A stretch of 64,000 nucleotides of DNA. Source: Lucinisca nassula. Its lineage: Eukaryota; Mollusca; Bivalvia; Lucinida; Lucinidae. Position 1 is the first letter of the stretch, and every line of letters begins with the position of its first letter. The position numbers and the translations under genes are program-made. Below the pieces are notes generated by a model. The model saw nothing but the letters and a program-made list of their open reading frames with translations, did no database searches and had not been told where the DNA came from. Below, piece after piece: positions 20,935 to 31,858 of this stretch. The DNA lies in assembly GCA_963580285.1 (NCBI GenBank), contig OY757011.1, positions 100,036,316-100,100,315 of the forward strand, in the 5' to 3' direction.

Positions 20935-21123
20935 ATTTTTCCAGCCCACACTCAGAGACAATTGGACCCGTGCTGACAGTGCATTTATTTTTATTTTTAT
21001 GTATGGCATTTCATATGTTAAGCAGATCAATGCCAACGAAAGAATGTTGCCGACCCCGCAAGTATCGAACTCGTGACTTCCTGATCTCCAGTCAGACGCG
21101 CACCCGACTGAGCTACCGAGCCT
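20935..21123 (-). mobile_element. SINE-3-related element (same head, different body)
   Basis: Minus strand: GGCTCGGTAGCTCAGTCGGG, GACTGGAGATCAGGAAGTC, and a B-box GTTCGATAC (diverged). The body CGGCAACATTCTTTCGTTGGC is followed by a unique region ending GTGTGGGCTGG. A second copy lies at 61120-61330. Confidence 0.75.
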
Positions 21124-21880
21124 AAATAAAAAGATATCACCTCACGTGTAATATGACATTGTTACCGGAATGTAATGGCATGACGCCGCCCAAGACATTC
21201 CTGTATTGTATTTTAAAATTCATTTGAACTCGTGGTTATTTCGAACTCGCCAACGGCTAGAAGGGTCGCTTCTTAAATTTCATATGAGATTACCACGGAA
21301 GTAAGATCCTGTATAAAATGTCCATAAAAGATCATAGCAACAGAATGTTCTATAATAAAACTGCGTAACATAACGGCACCAGAAGTCACAGTGAATAGAC
21401 ATTTTTGATATGCCCACAAAACGAAAACCCACATAGTACAGGGCCGTTACGCATGATGTGGTTTACAAAAAAAAAATCAAAGCACTGAGAGTACTGGTTG
21501 TTCGATTGTCTCTGAGTGTAGATTGAGAAATGATCTGTTCATTCCAATATTTCTAAGCAAGCAGTGTAGACCTGATCAAACACGCGTTATGTGACGTCTG
21601 ATTATGTATCCACTGTTTGCTATTGCCCCGGTGCACCAGCCCATTTACTTTTTACAGTTCTGACGTCACATGGAGGCGACTATCGATGCTATAAGCGACC
21701 GGTACCTGGATTTGCGACAGCCAATGGTATAAAGGGACTGTATGGTCACCAAAATTGTTTTCATTGTTGTTGTTTCTTTTTATTATTTTCGATTTGAAAA
21801 ATGTTTATATTTCTTAATCCTTCTTGGAAGCATGTCAGCCTGAATACATTTGTTAATGATATCTTTATGTTTACAAGAAT
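21124..21880. other. Mostly unannotated; repeat scraps
   Basis: 21478-21540 repeats the body fragment seen at 440-545, and 21545-21632 is a TTAA-MITE-1 core. No gene seen. Confidence 0.35.
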
Positions 21881-21882
21881 AA

Positions 21883-23790
21883 CTAGACAATCAAGTGAGC
21901 ATGCTCACTAATACCCCCGGCTACAGCCATCAGTAAGACATGAGCAAAAGAAACATACAGTCGAGTTCATACAACCGTCTTTTGAGCAGAAATGAAGAAA
22001 ACTGAAACCCGAGTTATGGTTGTTGTGTTCTGCCCATCCTATTATTGTGCTTTACATTTGTTTGAAGTTTCATGAAATTATCTCAAACGGTTTGAACGTT
22101 GCAGAGCGGACATAAGTGTATGGTAAAAATGGCAATTATCAATATTCAAAGGGCAATAACTCTTAAAGTAGGAAAACAAGAGTTATGGTTCATGTGTTCT
22201 GCACGTCGTCACATGGTTTTCAACAGTCGTGTGGAGTTTCATGTAAATATGTCAAGCCGTTTAAAAGTAATGGAGAAGACACGAAGGTGTTAACAGACAC
22301 ATAATTTACTATCTTCAAAGGGAAATAATTTATAATGTATGTAAATAAGAGTTATGGTTCTTGTGTTCTGCCCATCCTATTATCTTGCTTTACATTTGTT
22401 TGAAGTTTCATGAAATTATCTCAAACGGTTTTAAAGTTACAGAGCGGACACAAGTGTATGGTAAAAATTGCAAGTTATAATATTCAAAGGGCAATAACTC
22501 TGAAAGTAGAAAAGCAAGAGTTATGGTTCATGGGTTCTGCATGTCGTCTCATGGTGTTTAACATCTGCGTGAAGTTTCATGAAAATATGTCAAGCCGTTC
22601 AAAAGTTATGGAGCGGACACGAAGATGTTAACGGACACATAATTTACCATGTTGAAAAAAAAAATAATTCAAGTATGTCCAAAGAGAAATAATTCATAAA
22701 GCATGCAAACCAGAGTTATGGTTCTTGTGTTCTGCCCATCCTATTATTGTGCTTTACATTTGTTTGAAGTTCATGAAATTATCACAAACGGTTTTAAAGT
22801 TACAGAGCAGACACAAGTGAATGGTAAAAATGGCCATTTTCAATATTCAAAGGGCAATAACTCTGAAAGTAGGAAAGCAAGGGTTACGGTTCATGTATTC
22901 TGCACGTTGTCTCATGGTGTTTAACATCTGCGTGAAGTTTCATGAAATATGTCAAGCCGTTCAAAAGTTATGGAGCGGACACGAAGGTGTTAACAGACAC
23001 ATAATTTACTATCTTCAAAGGGAAATAATTTATGATGTATGTAAATAAGAGTTATGGTTCTTGTGTTCTGCCCATCCTATTATCTTGCTTTACATTTGTT
23101 TGAAGTTTCATGAAATTATCTCAAACGGTTTTAAAGTTACAGAGCGGACACAAGTGTAAGGTAAAAAATGCAAGTTATAATATTCAAAGGGCAATAACTC
23201 TGAAAGTAGAAAAGCAAGAGTTATGGTTCATGGGTTCTGCATGTCGTCTCATGGTGTTTAACATCTGCGTGAAGTTTCATGAAAATATGTCAAGCCGTTC
23301 AAAAGTTATGGAGCGGACACGAAGATGTTAGCGGACACATAATTTACCATGTTGAAAAAGAAATAATTCAAGTATGTTAAAAGAGAAATAATTCATAAAG
23401 CATGCAAACCAGAGTTATGGTTCTTGTGTTCTGACCATCCTATTATTGTGCTTTACATTTGTTTGAAGTTCATGAAATTATCACAAACGGTTTTAAAGTT
23501 ACAGAGCGGACACAAGTGAATGGTAAAAATGGCCATTTTCAATATTCAAAGGGCAATAACTCTGAAAGTAGGAAAGCAAGAGTTGCGGTTCATGTATTCT
23601 GCACGTTGTCTCATGGTGTTTAACATTTATGTGAAGTTTTATGAAAAATATGTCAAGTAGTTTAAAAAGTTATGGAGCGGACACGAATATGTTAACAGAC
23701 AGACAGACACACACACACACACATACAGAAAAGACGAAAACTATATACCCCCATGGCATACTCCGTATGCCGGGGGTATAAATATATCAT
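21883..23790 (-). mobile_element. Helitron-like element with internal tandem array
   Basis: Read on the minus strand the right end is a perfect 16-bp palindrome AGTGAGCATGCTCACT (21894-21909), seven further bases, and CTAGT, as expected of a Helitron 3' terminus (hairpin then CTRR). The inside is a tandem array. Unit starts (GAGTTATGGTTnTTGTGTTC) fall at about 22011, 22348, 22712, 23048 and 23411, so spacings alternate 337 and 364 bp and the true period is a 700-bp dimer. The far end has a CA microsatellite (23700-23722) and a CCCCCATGGCATAC/GTATGCCGGGGG hairpin. No Rep/helicase gene, so non-autonomous. Class is inference. Confidence 0.7.
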
Positions 23791-23852
23791 ATGAAGATTT
23801 ATAAATAGAAACATCAGTATCTGTTGTAAAGTTTCTATTAAAATAATAATAG

Positions 23853-24083
23853 ACGGGCCTCCGTGGCCTAGTGGATAAGAGCGCTGACTCTTAGTCATTA
23901 GGTCTCTCACCGCCGTAGGTTCGAGCCTCGCTCGGGCCACGTGTGAGACGCCAAGTTCTGCAACGGAAGGTCAGGTGGTTTTTCTCCGGGTACTCCGGTT
24001 TTCGCCCACCTCTGATTAACGATCGGGTCGATATGAGTGAAATAATCTTGAAAGGGCCGTAAAACCCAAACCAAAAAAAAAAA
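23853..24083 (+). mobile_element. SINE-1, full length with poly-A tail
   Basis: Head GGGCCTCCGTGGCCTAGTGG, GGTTCGAGCC B-box, body GAAGGTCAGGTGG and GATTAACGATCGGGTCG, end AAAGGGCCGTAAAACCCAAA, then an 18-bp A tract and TAA repeats. Best-preserved copy of the family here. Confidence 0.9.
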
Positions 24084-24114
24084 AAAAAAATAATAATAAT
24101 AATGGGCTTTATTT

Positions 24115-24302
24115 ATAGAGGGTTAGTACTAATCTTCCATATGGCCCTCTTCTTTCTTCCTCTTCTTGTGAATAAACCAGTACTAAGCCATGTGGATAAA
24201 GTCGCTTGCACAAAGAAACAACACTTGTCGCTTGCTGGGATCGAACCGGCTACCTCCCGATCTCAAATCCGATGCTTTACCACTGTACCACAGCGCTCCA
24301 AA
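24115..24302 (-). repeat. Another tRNA-headed SINE-like element
   Basis: Minus strand reads GGAGCGCTGTGGTACAGTGG, then TTTGAGATCGGGAGGTAGCC, then GGTTCGATCCCAGC, a good A- and B-box pair. The sequence continues without an acceptor stem, so it is a SINE head rather than a tRNA gene. Only one copy seen. Confidence 0.55.
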
Positions 24303-24499
24303 AGTGTTATCTAATAACGACGTATCATAAAATTGTTGTCATTTAATTCCCGTTTCCGATACCCATTTAGAACACCTACATAGAATAATAACGGGATGAG
24401 AACAATTGCGCCCTAACGTTTCGTTACCGCGGTAGTAAGGGGTTCTACCCTCGACCGCAAACGCAATTGGTCTCCCCTAGTTTATTTTATAACTTTTTT
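24303..24499. other. Unannotated; one TAGGGG-MITE end
   Basis: Contains TTGGTCTCCCCTAG, similar to one terminus of the 4026-4149 element. Otherwise unrecognised. Confidence 0.3.
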
Positions 24500-25188
24500 G
24501 GGCGTACTTGATTCACTGTTCCATTTGCACCGATCTGTGTTCTGTTCAATCAAGTAGTTGTCACGTGGTATGGTGCAGTGTTCTGGTGCTACACTTTTTG
24601 ACACTACTCTTGACTAGGTGTGAAGTGCCCGGATGATGGAGCAGTGCACCAGCCTCGTTTTCAAATTCAAGGCATTTTGCATTTGTAGTTTCCTACCAGA
24701 ATCAAAATGCGTAGATAAATGTTGAAAACGTTTCAGATCATAAAAAAACATTGATTTAAATACCTTTTAAACTGCATTCACTAAGAGTATGCTTTAAATT
24801 CTTAGTCACAGTTCTGCACCACACTTGATTCACCGGAGCAAGGTTCGGTCAAAGTTCGGCACCATACTTGATTCACCGGAGCAAGGTCCAGTGCAATGTT
24901 CCATGTTTTGTTCGATTTTGGGATACATTAATTACTTGAACGAGTCATCTTTTGAAACTGAATGATTTTGAATGATTTCAGTCAGGTAGCTAATAAAATA
25001 AACAAATGCATGTAAGAAAATAGACTAAGCGTCGTATGTAGGGAAGCTGTGTATGTTCTGTGCTTGATTCAAAACACGACACACTCCTACGTCATGGGAA
25101 CATTGCAATGCACTTGATTTAAAAACAGAACAGTCACTTGACAGTGCAACGTTCAGGAACAGTAAGAACAGCTGAATCAAGTACGCCC
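24500..25188. mobile_element. Unclassified element with 16-bp perfect TIRs
   Basis: GGGCGTACTTGATTCA (24500-24515) is the exact reverse complement of 25173-25188, bounding 689 bp. Interior copies of ACTTGATTCACCGGAGCAAGGT (about 24823 and 24869) and other CTTGATT/AATCAAG motifs repeat the terminal sequence. CACTGTTCC and GAACAGT motifs recur near both ends. No ORF. T-rich flanks prevent a firm target-site call. Confidence 0.7.
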
Positions 25189-25884
25189 TTTCTTTCTATG
25201 AGCGAGTTCGGTCATCGACCGGACTATGGTAGTCAAGCTGCGCATGTTCCATCACAAGTGTGATCGAACAACCTCTGGTAGATCTTTGGTAAACAATCAT
25301 GGCAGCCCCGATGACATGATTGGTATTTTTAAGACGACGAGAAAGATCACCATTTTGAACACTGCAGAAATAGCAGCGCCGATTCTGTCTTCATATTGTG
25401 CACATTTTACAACTTCTAACAAATAGACATGCCTTAACAACACTAAAAATATGTATTTTTCCCTTGGGCCAACACAGATTTTCTTACTTTTTGCCGCCAT
25501 CTTGTACACTGTTTACCAGAGAAACCAACGCTTTAGTTTGGTTGGACCAGAGTGAAGTTGGTTAACCAGAGGTCAACTATGGTTAACCAAAGTTGTCTAT
25601 ACATACTGCAGCACCCCCACACGGGGATAACGTGCAGGTGAACATTACATACACTGCAGTTTTGCAGGATGAAAGCCTACGCAGTAATCAAGTAATTAAG
25701 GGATCTTTTACTTGCACAGTGGGCTTCCAGTTAACGTCCCGATCCGAAGGACGGTGCACTTTGTGGCATCACTCTGATGCGATTGCTATAAAACCGCTTT
25801 TAGTACCACTTTTTATACAGTACAAATCAATTTCAAGATGTACGGGGTTCTTCAAAATGTATTTGGAAAATGGCCTAACTTTTT
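25189..25884. other. Unannotated stretch
   Basis: A local set of GGTTAACCAGAG repeats occurs at 25510-25590. No gene recognised; the short open frames have no domain. Confidence 0.3.
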
Positions 25885-25965
25885 TTCAAATAGTGTAGGC
25901 CCTGATCAAACGTCGCATTCTGCGGCGACCTATCTTGGCCTGCACTGTTTGCCTATTACCCGTTT
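25885..25965. repeat. TTAA-MITE-1 core fragment
   Basis: AGTGTAGGCCCTGATCAAACG ... GCGGCGACC ... GGCCTGCACTGTTTGCC, a recognisable but decayed hairpin. Confidence 0.65.
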
Positions 25966-26179
25966 TCGGAGTCCCGGTACAATGAGTTAATCTGTACTGA
26001 GCTATAAAAATACGCAAGGCAAATTATTCTACGTTTTCCACGGAAAGTCTGTGCGTAAAATTTATAATTATTGAGACGCGTGCTTCCTGAAATAAACTAT
26101 TATTCTACTTAGCTCCATCAGCAGTTCATGTAAATATTTTGCGTCATCATCAGTAGCTCAAGTGTCAAAATATGTATTT

Positions 26180-26905
26180 TATAATATAATGTTATTAATC
26201 AAGTAGTTTTGTTTTGGCCCAGGTACAGGTCCGAGGTATGTTGCATTTATTAATCAAGTAATTTCGTATTGGCCCAGGTACAGGTCCGAGGTCTGCTGCA
26301 TTGGCCCGAGGCCGAAGGCCGAGGGCCAATGCAGCTTACCGAGGACATGTAACTGGGTAAATACGATTCGGTCTAGGGCCAATGCAGCTGACCGAGGACC
26401 TGTAACTTGGCCATTGATTAATGACAATTTTATTAATTGACACAATTAAAAAACGTTATTATTGATTTTTTGACCTCACTTGACTTCAGTTAATATTGGT
26501 TGATCTGGTGTTAATACGGATGCCCTCCGATCAATACAGGATAGTCAATTAATAATATAATTTTATGAATCAAGTATTTTCGTATTGGCCTTTTTAGAGG
26601 TCCGAGGTCTGCTGTATTGGCCCGAGGCCGAAGGCCGAGGCCAATGCAGCTAACCGAGGACCTGTACCTTGGCCAATACTGACACCATTGAAAACATGAT
26701 TCACCATTGAAACTGACACCATTGAAAACATGATTCACGATTTCTGACCTCCGGCAATTATTGGTTGGCCTGCTGTAATACAGGATAGCCAGGTAATATT
26801 AATATTTTTTGATGGTGTCAGTTAATAAAATTGTCATTAATCAAGTAATTTCGTATTGTCCCAGTTACAGATCCTCGGTCAGCTGTATTGCCCTCGGCCG
26901 GTGTT
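26180..26905. repeat. Family I, palindromic GC-rich units repeated three times
   Basis: Units contain TAATCAAGTAATTTCGTATT, CAGGTACAGGTCCGAGGTC, and a GC-rich palindrome around GGCCCGAGGCCGAAGGCCG, ending CCGAGGACCTGTAACTTGG. Copies start near 26185, 26570 and 26838, and a related one lies at 52375-52575. They alternate with AATTGACACAATTAA and GGTTGATCTGGTGTTAAT spacers that also recur. Confidence 0.75.
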
Positions 26906-27299
26906 GGGATCACAGGGATTGCATCATTTTTTCTTATTTTCTGTTCCACGTGTATACTCGTATGAAAGCCACCAACCTAAATATTGGGCCCCTGCCATCA
27001 ATAAGGCAGTTCAGTTTATTCCCAACGGGCACATGACGTTTAGGGAACGTCGCACCAACGTCGATACAACGTCATTTCGTTACAAAGACGTTGCTATGAC
27101 GTTGTGTGTCCAGTGGGTTATGTTTGAAGACGCCATTTTATAACGCCATGAAAAGGCGTTCCAGGCTAAATAGTATCCACGATCTATGTTTGGAACAGCA
27201 ATTAGAAAAATAGAAATAGAAAATTGATGCTGTCCATGGCAGAAACAATCAGAAAAATCATCCAAATCTTCCCAAAACGAGGTGATTAAAATATTAAAT
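26906..27299. other. Unannotated; ACGTCG-rich patch
   Basis: 27030-27110 holds clustered AACGTC/GACGTT motifs. 27160-27215 (AGTATCCACGATCTATGTTTGG) is a MITE-B scrap. Confidence 0.3.
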
Positions 27300-29425
27300 T
27301 AAGTCAACAATGCATAACATATTACAAAACATGGAAATGCTTGGTAAAACAAAAAATAGCCATCGGAAGAGATGGCAAATCCCCCGACCAAAAGCCAATA
27401 TGGCCTTCAGAAGATTGTTCAACAATAGAAAGTGCACCAGAATTAAACCAGCAATATATCACAAAAGTATTGCAGTTATGGCCATCACAAGATCATACTG
27501 TCAGGGAACTCAGAAATGTGGTCCTTGCGCATGACATGCCTGCTTAAGCTCATGTATTTCTGTTCAAAGTACCATCAATATGTCTCAAAAGGTATTGGAG
27601 ATATTGTGATCACAAGCTGGTCATACTGTTATATTGGAAGGGTAGATAACTCAAATACCACAGCACCAACACTTGTGGTTCTTGCACATGACATCCCTTC
27701 TGTATGTTGCATACAATTGTGCCTAGTTCCTTCAATATATCTCAAAGGGTGTTGGAGTTATGGTCATCAAAAGGTTATATTGCCAGGAGAGATAACTAAA
27801 AAAACCAGAGCACCCAGAGTTGTAATTCTTGAGTATGACACACCTGCTTAACCTCATGTACATATGCATCAAGTACCACAAATATGTCTCAAAGGGTATT
27901 GTAAGTACGATGATCACAAGGTTGTCATACTGTTATATTGGAAGGGGAGATAACTTAAATATCATGGCACCTAGAGTTGTGGTTCTTAGGTATGAAGCGC
28001 CGTCTCAACGTTGTATACAATTGTGCCAAGTACCATCAATATATCTCAAAGGGTATTGGAGTTATGGCCATCACAAGGTTATATTGTCAGGGGAGATAAT
28101 TAAAAAAAAACAGGCCACCCAGAGTTGTGGTTCTTGCACATGACACACCTGCTTAACCTCATGTACAACTGTACCAAGTAACATCAATATATCTCAAACA
28201 GTGTTGGAGATGTGGCCATCGCAAGGTAGTGATTCTATATTATTGGAAGGGGAGATAACTAAAAAACCATGGCACCCAGAGTTGTGGTTCTTGTGCATGA
28301 CACACCGTCTCGGCCTTGTGAACAACTGTGCCAGGTATCATCAATGTATCTTAAAGGGTATTGGAATTATGGCCATCACAAGGTTGTCACTCTATTTTAT
28401 TGGAAGGGGAGATAACTCCAAAACCATGGCAACCAGAGTTGTGGTTCTTGTGCATGACACGCCGTCTCAGCCTTGTGAACAACTGTGCCAGGTTCCATCA
28501 ATATATCTCAAAGGGTATTGGAGTTATGGCCATCACAAAGTAGTCATTCTATTTTATTAAAAGGGGAGATAACTAAAAAGTATGGCACCCAGAGTTCTGT
28601 TTCTTGCGCATGACACGCCGTCTCAGCCTTGTGAACAATTGTGCCAAGAATCATCAATGAATCTCAAAGGGTATAGGAGTTATGGCCATCACAAGGTTGT
28701 CACTCTATTTTATTGGAAAGGGAGATAACTCCAAAACCATGGCAACCAGAGTTGTGGTTCATGTGCATGACATGCAGTCTCAGCCTTGTGAACAACTGTG
28801 CCAGGTACCATCAATATATTTCAAAGGGTACTGGAGTTATGGCCATCACAAAGTAGTCATTCTATTTTATTCAAAGGGGAGATAACTAAAAATGTATGGC
28901 ATCCAGAGTTCTGGTTCTTGTGCATGACATGCCGTCTCAGCCTTTTGAACAATTGTGCCAAGAACCATTAATGAATCTCGAAGGGTATAGGAGCTATGGC
29001 CATCTAAAGGTTTTCACTCTATTTTATTGGAAGGGGAGATAACTCCAAAACCATGGCAACCAGAGTTGTGGTTCTTGTGCATGACACGCCGTCTCAGCCT
29101 TGTGAACAACTGTGCCAGGTACCATTAATATATCTCAAAGGATATTGGAGTTATGACCATCACAAAGTAGTCATTCTATTTTATTAAAAGGGGAGATAAC
29201 TAAAAAAGTATGGCATCCAGAGTTCTGGTTCTTGTGCATGACACGCCGTCTCGGCCTTGTGAACAATTGTGCCAGTAACCATAAATGAATCTCAAAGGGT
29301 ATAGGAGTTATGGCCATCACAAGGTTGCGTCTACGGACGGACGGACGGACGGACAGACGGACGAACAGACGGACGGACGCCAGGCTGATCGCTATATCCC
29401 CCGAACCTATTCGGTCGGGGGATAA
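27300..29425. repeat. Tandem array of ~155-bp units ending in (GGAC)n and a hairpin
   Basis: Twelve units, recognised by GAGTTGTGGTTCTTG-type starts at about 27521, 27673, 27821, 27974, 28123, 28279, 28437, 28592, 28752, 28908, 29065 and 29221. From 28437 onward units alternate GTTGTGG and GTTCTGG types, a dimeric higher-order repeat of about 313 bp. The array is followed by GGAC repeats (29336-29380) and the hairpin TATCCCCCGAACC / GGTCGGGGGATA. Architecture parallels 21883-23790. Confidence 0.85.
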
Positions 29426-29559
29426 AAACAAACAACATACAGCGACGATTCGTATCACAAAACCCACCACCCTAGAACAAGCATATGCATGTATGCTTTT
29501 ACAGTCATAACAGTAGTTACTGAAAAAGTAATAACCGGAATGAAATAATTCTTCAAACC

Positions 29560-29706
29560 AACTGGCAATAGCGATTTTAACGTAAATTCGCTATTGCCAG
29601 TTAATTGCCAATAGCCATTTTAAAGTAAAACCGCTATTGTCAGTTAAAAGGCAATAGCCATTTAAACGTAAAACCACTATTGTCAGTTGACTGGCAATAG
29701 CCCTTT
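29560..29706. repeat. Tandem ~48-bp hairpin units
   Basis: GGCAATAGCCATTTTAAAGT AAAACCGCTATTGTCAGTT-like units repeat about three times. Each unit folds on itself through CAATAGCG/CGCTATTG. Confidence 0.8.
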
Positions 29707-30220
29707 CCTTAAAAATATGATCAGTGCACTACAAAGGTTAACACTTGGGTGACATGTTTTCATGTAGAAAAAAATCGCAAGTTTTCTTTTTATTTCTTAC
29801 ACCACGACCAAAGACGTCATTGAATTATGCTTACCTATTTAAGTAAGGATGTTCATCATATTGACCAAGCGTCATCGTTGTGTGTTTTTGTACAATTACT
29901 TGTTTAAATGGGTTGTATTTGATGCACCAGGTACTATTTTGAAAGCGCTCCATACTTTTGAGAAACAAATTCAAATGTCCGAACTTTTGTGCCAGTCGAA
30001 TTACAAAAATCCAACAAATTCTACGATATTATGACGTAGTTTGTTGCCATTGTATTATCAGTTCCCTCGGGTTTTAAAGAGCATTTCCAATCGTTCAATA
30101 TTTATACATGTAACCATCACGTTGATACGTTTGTGTAATGAACAATCCTGTTAACACCATTTTGTGTACAGAAAAATACTAGGCTTTATAGATGCATGCA
30201 TTATTTGCCTTATTGATAAT
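29707..30220. other. Unannotated stretch
   Basis: No repeat or gene recognised. Confidence 0.3.
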
Positions 30221-30227
30221 TGAAAAC

Positions 30228-30325
30228 ATAGGTTGTAGCTACTCGTTAGAACCGCCTCTTTGAGCGGTTCTAACGAGAACCAACAATTGATGTATGGGCT
30301 AAAACTAAGAAAATTTCCACAGTTT
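30228..30325. repeat. MITE-B core fragment
   Basis: CTACTCGTTAGAACCGCCTC / GAGCGGTTCTAACGAG hairpin with damaged outer arms. Confidence 0.7.
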
Positions 30326-30639
30326 TTCATCTGAACTAAAATAAACTTTAATAATTCACGTTCTTTCATAGCTAGTAACATGCTAGTATCCGATGGACAA
30401 TCGAGCGGAAAAATCAAAAGGTCATAGTGGACAATCGAACGGATTTTAAGTGGACTAACGAGCGGAAAATAATTCAGATTACAGGTATATTGGACAGGTA
30501 AATAATGTTCACCTATACAAAACCTTTTATTTGTCAATCATAATATCAACTCAACAGGAATATGCTAGAACCCTGGGCTACAGATACAGCCCGTACCGAT
30601 GTGTAAATGACGTCTACCACACTGGTATATTCATATTGT

Positions 30640-30920
30640 TTAAACAGACTTCAGTTTCTTCTGTGGCGGTTTATTTATGTTGTTGTTTCTTACTTACTGT
30701 GTGTATCACTTGTGTCTTTTTATTTTGGATGGCCATATGGCCACTTTGTGGGAAAGTAACTGTCCTTATGGCCTTCCTTTGTTTAGGTTTCCTTTATGGT
30801 CTGGTTGCTTCATGTTTGTGTTTCTTTCCCTTTGGTGTCTTTGAAGGGTGGAGTAAGTTAATTGTATCGATTCCTGATCTTTGTTTTACTTCTACATTCA
30901 GTACTTTGAATAGACTTTAA
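30640..30920 (+). repeat. Family C repeat
   Basis: TTCTTCTGTGGCGGTTTATT to GTATCGATTCCTGATC. Very similar to the 10965 copy at the nucleotide level. Confidence 0.75.
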
Positions 30921-31172
30921 AGACTTTAAATAGTGCGTTCAACAGACTCCAGTGTTTTATGATTTTAGTGCTGAAACAACAAATCCTGCTCAAGTCCTAC
31001 TTCCACCTCCCCCCGTGGCGAGTAGGTGGCAACTGGCTAAGGTTGACTCGTTCTTGAACCGAGCAACCTTTGATCTGGTTAACGGAAGGGGCACAGGTAA
31101 ACAATTTATCCGCTCTAATGTCCTATTTTTCATTTCGCTCGCGTGTCCACTTTTTTGCCGCTCGATTGTCCA

Positions 31173-31178
31173 TTTATT
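31173..31178 (-). promoter_or_regulatory. Candidate poly(A) signal of the acetyltransferase gene
   Basis: AATAAA on the minus strand, about 50 bp after the stop codon, within the GAGCGAAAATAAATGG repeat unit. Confidence 0.45.
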
Positions 31179-31225
31179 TTCGCTCGAATGTCCTGTCAAT
31201 CCGCTCGAATGTCATTCACCGGTTA

Positions 31226-31789
31226 TCACAGATCCTTTTCGAAAAGGAACTGTTTCGAATAAAAACCGTGTGAAATGGATGCGCCATCACCATCATCATC
31301 ATCCAGTTTCTTCTCTCCTCCGTATTGACGCATGACTTCGTCAACCATTTCTGCTGGAAAGCATTCGTTCAAGTATAGAGTAACAGCTGTTGTTCCATTT
31401 GCCCTCTGTTTTAATCTAAATAAATGTTTCTTAATGTGGGCACTTACCTTTTCAGTATCTGTCCCATAAATATCTATTGCATACTTGTAAGAAAACGCTG
31501 GGATTTTATACATTGTTCCAAAGGACAACAAGCCAGTCAATACACCGGATTTTGATCGTACATCAGAGAAAGCCTCTGTGAAGCCCTCTTGACCTCTGAT
31601 TAAAGGAACATTTGAACTCATCAACCTGAAGGGGATGAATTCTACGATAATACGGCCTTCTGGGAATAAATACTGTGACAATTCTTTGGAGTTAATGTAC
31701 TCTGTGAGAAGCCTGTCATCAACCTCGGTAAGAGCGCATTCGATTGGTGGTCCTATCTTGATGGATTCAAATGTGCACATAAACACATT
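31226..31789 (-). CDS. Acetyltransferase coding exon 3 (C-terminal, 187 aa)
   Basis: The acceptor is TTTTTTGCAG just before 31789, and the frame continues from exon 2 without a split codon. It opens NVFMCTFESIKIGPP and contains FPEGRIIVEFIPFRLMS, VRSKSGVLTGLLSFG, FSYKYAIDIYGTD and VTLYLNECFPAEMVDEVMRQ, corresponding to the C-terminal domain of NAT16-like proteins. The last 30 residues are low complexity (LDDDDGDGASISHG, then a hydrophobic tail KQFLFEKDL) and may be lineage-specific. A 68-bp copy of this tail sits in intron 2 at 32407-32474. Confidence 0.88.
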   Translation of the reverse strand, partial: NVFMCTFESIKIGPPIECALTEVDDRLLTEYINSKELSQYLFPEGRIIVEFIPFRLMSSNVPLIRGQEGFTEAFSDVRSKSGVLTGLLSFGTMYKIPAFSYKYAIDIYGTDTEKVSAHIKKHLFRLKQRANGTTAVTLYLNECFPAEMVDEVMRQYGGEKKLDDDDGDGASISHGFYSKQFLFEKDL

Positions 31790-31858
31790 CTGCAAAAAAG
31801 AGTACATGACGGAAGTTATCTCAATGTTGAAAATTTTACATGTTTGTCGTCTATATAT

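Larger units (their letters stand above)
30390..31215. repeat. Segment bounded by inverted arrays of a GACAATCGAGCGGAAA motif
   Basis: Three forward copies (about 30393, 30433 and 30457) face five reverse copies (about 31105-31215) of the motif GGACA(A/T)TCGAGCGGA. The family C repeat lies between. Facing arrays of a short motif resemble subterminal repeats of a DNA transposon, but no clean terminus was found. The right array overlaps the acetyltransferase 3' UTR. Confidence 0.6.

Noticed and set aside
23853..23940. tRNA-like sequences with good A and B boxes (also 41010, 51105, 54222, 24224)
   Set aside because: Each is the head of a longer dispersed element with a common tail, and acceptor stems do not pair, so they are SINEs rather than tRNA genes.
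21883..29425. Regularly repeated units that might suggest CRISPR arrays
   Set aside because: Units are 150-360 bp of continuous tandem repeat with no unique spacers, in animal DNA; no cas genes.
30952..31335. Open frame with a six-histidine run
   Set aside because: Antisense of the Asp-rich end of the acetyltransferase exon 3.
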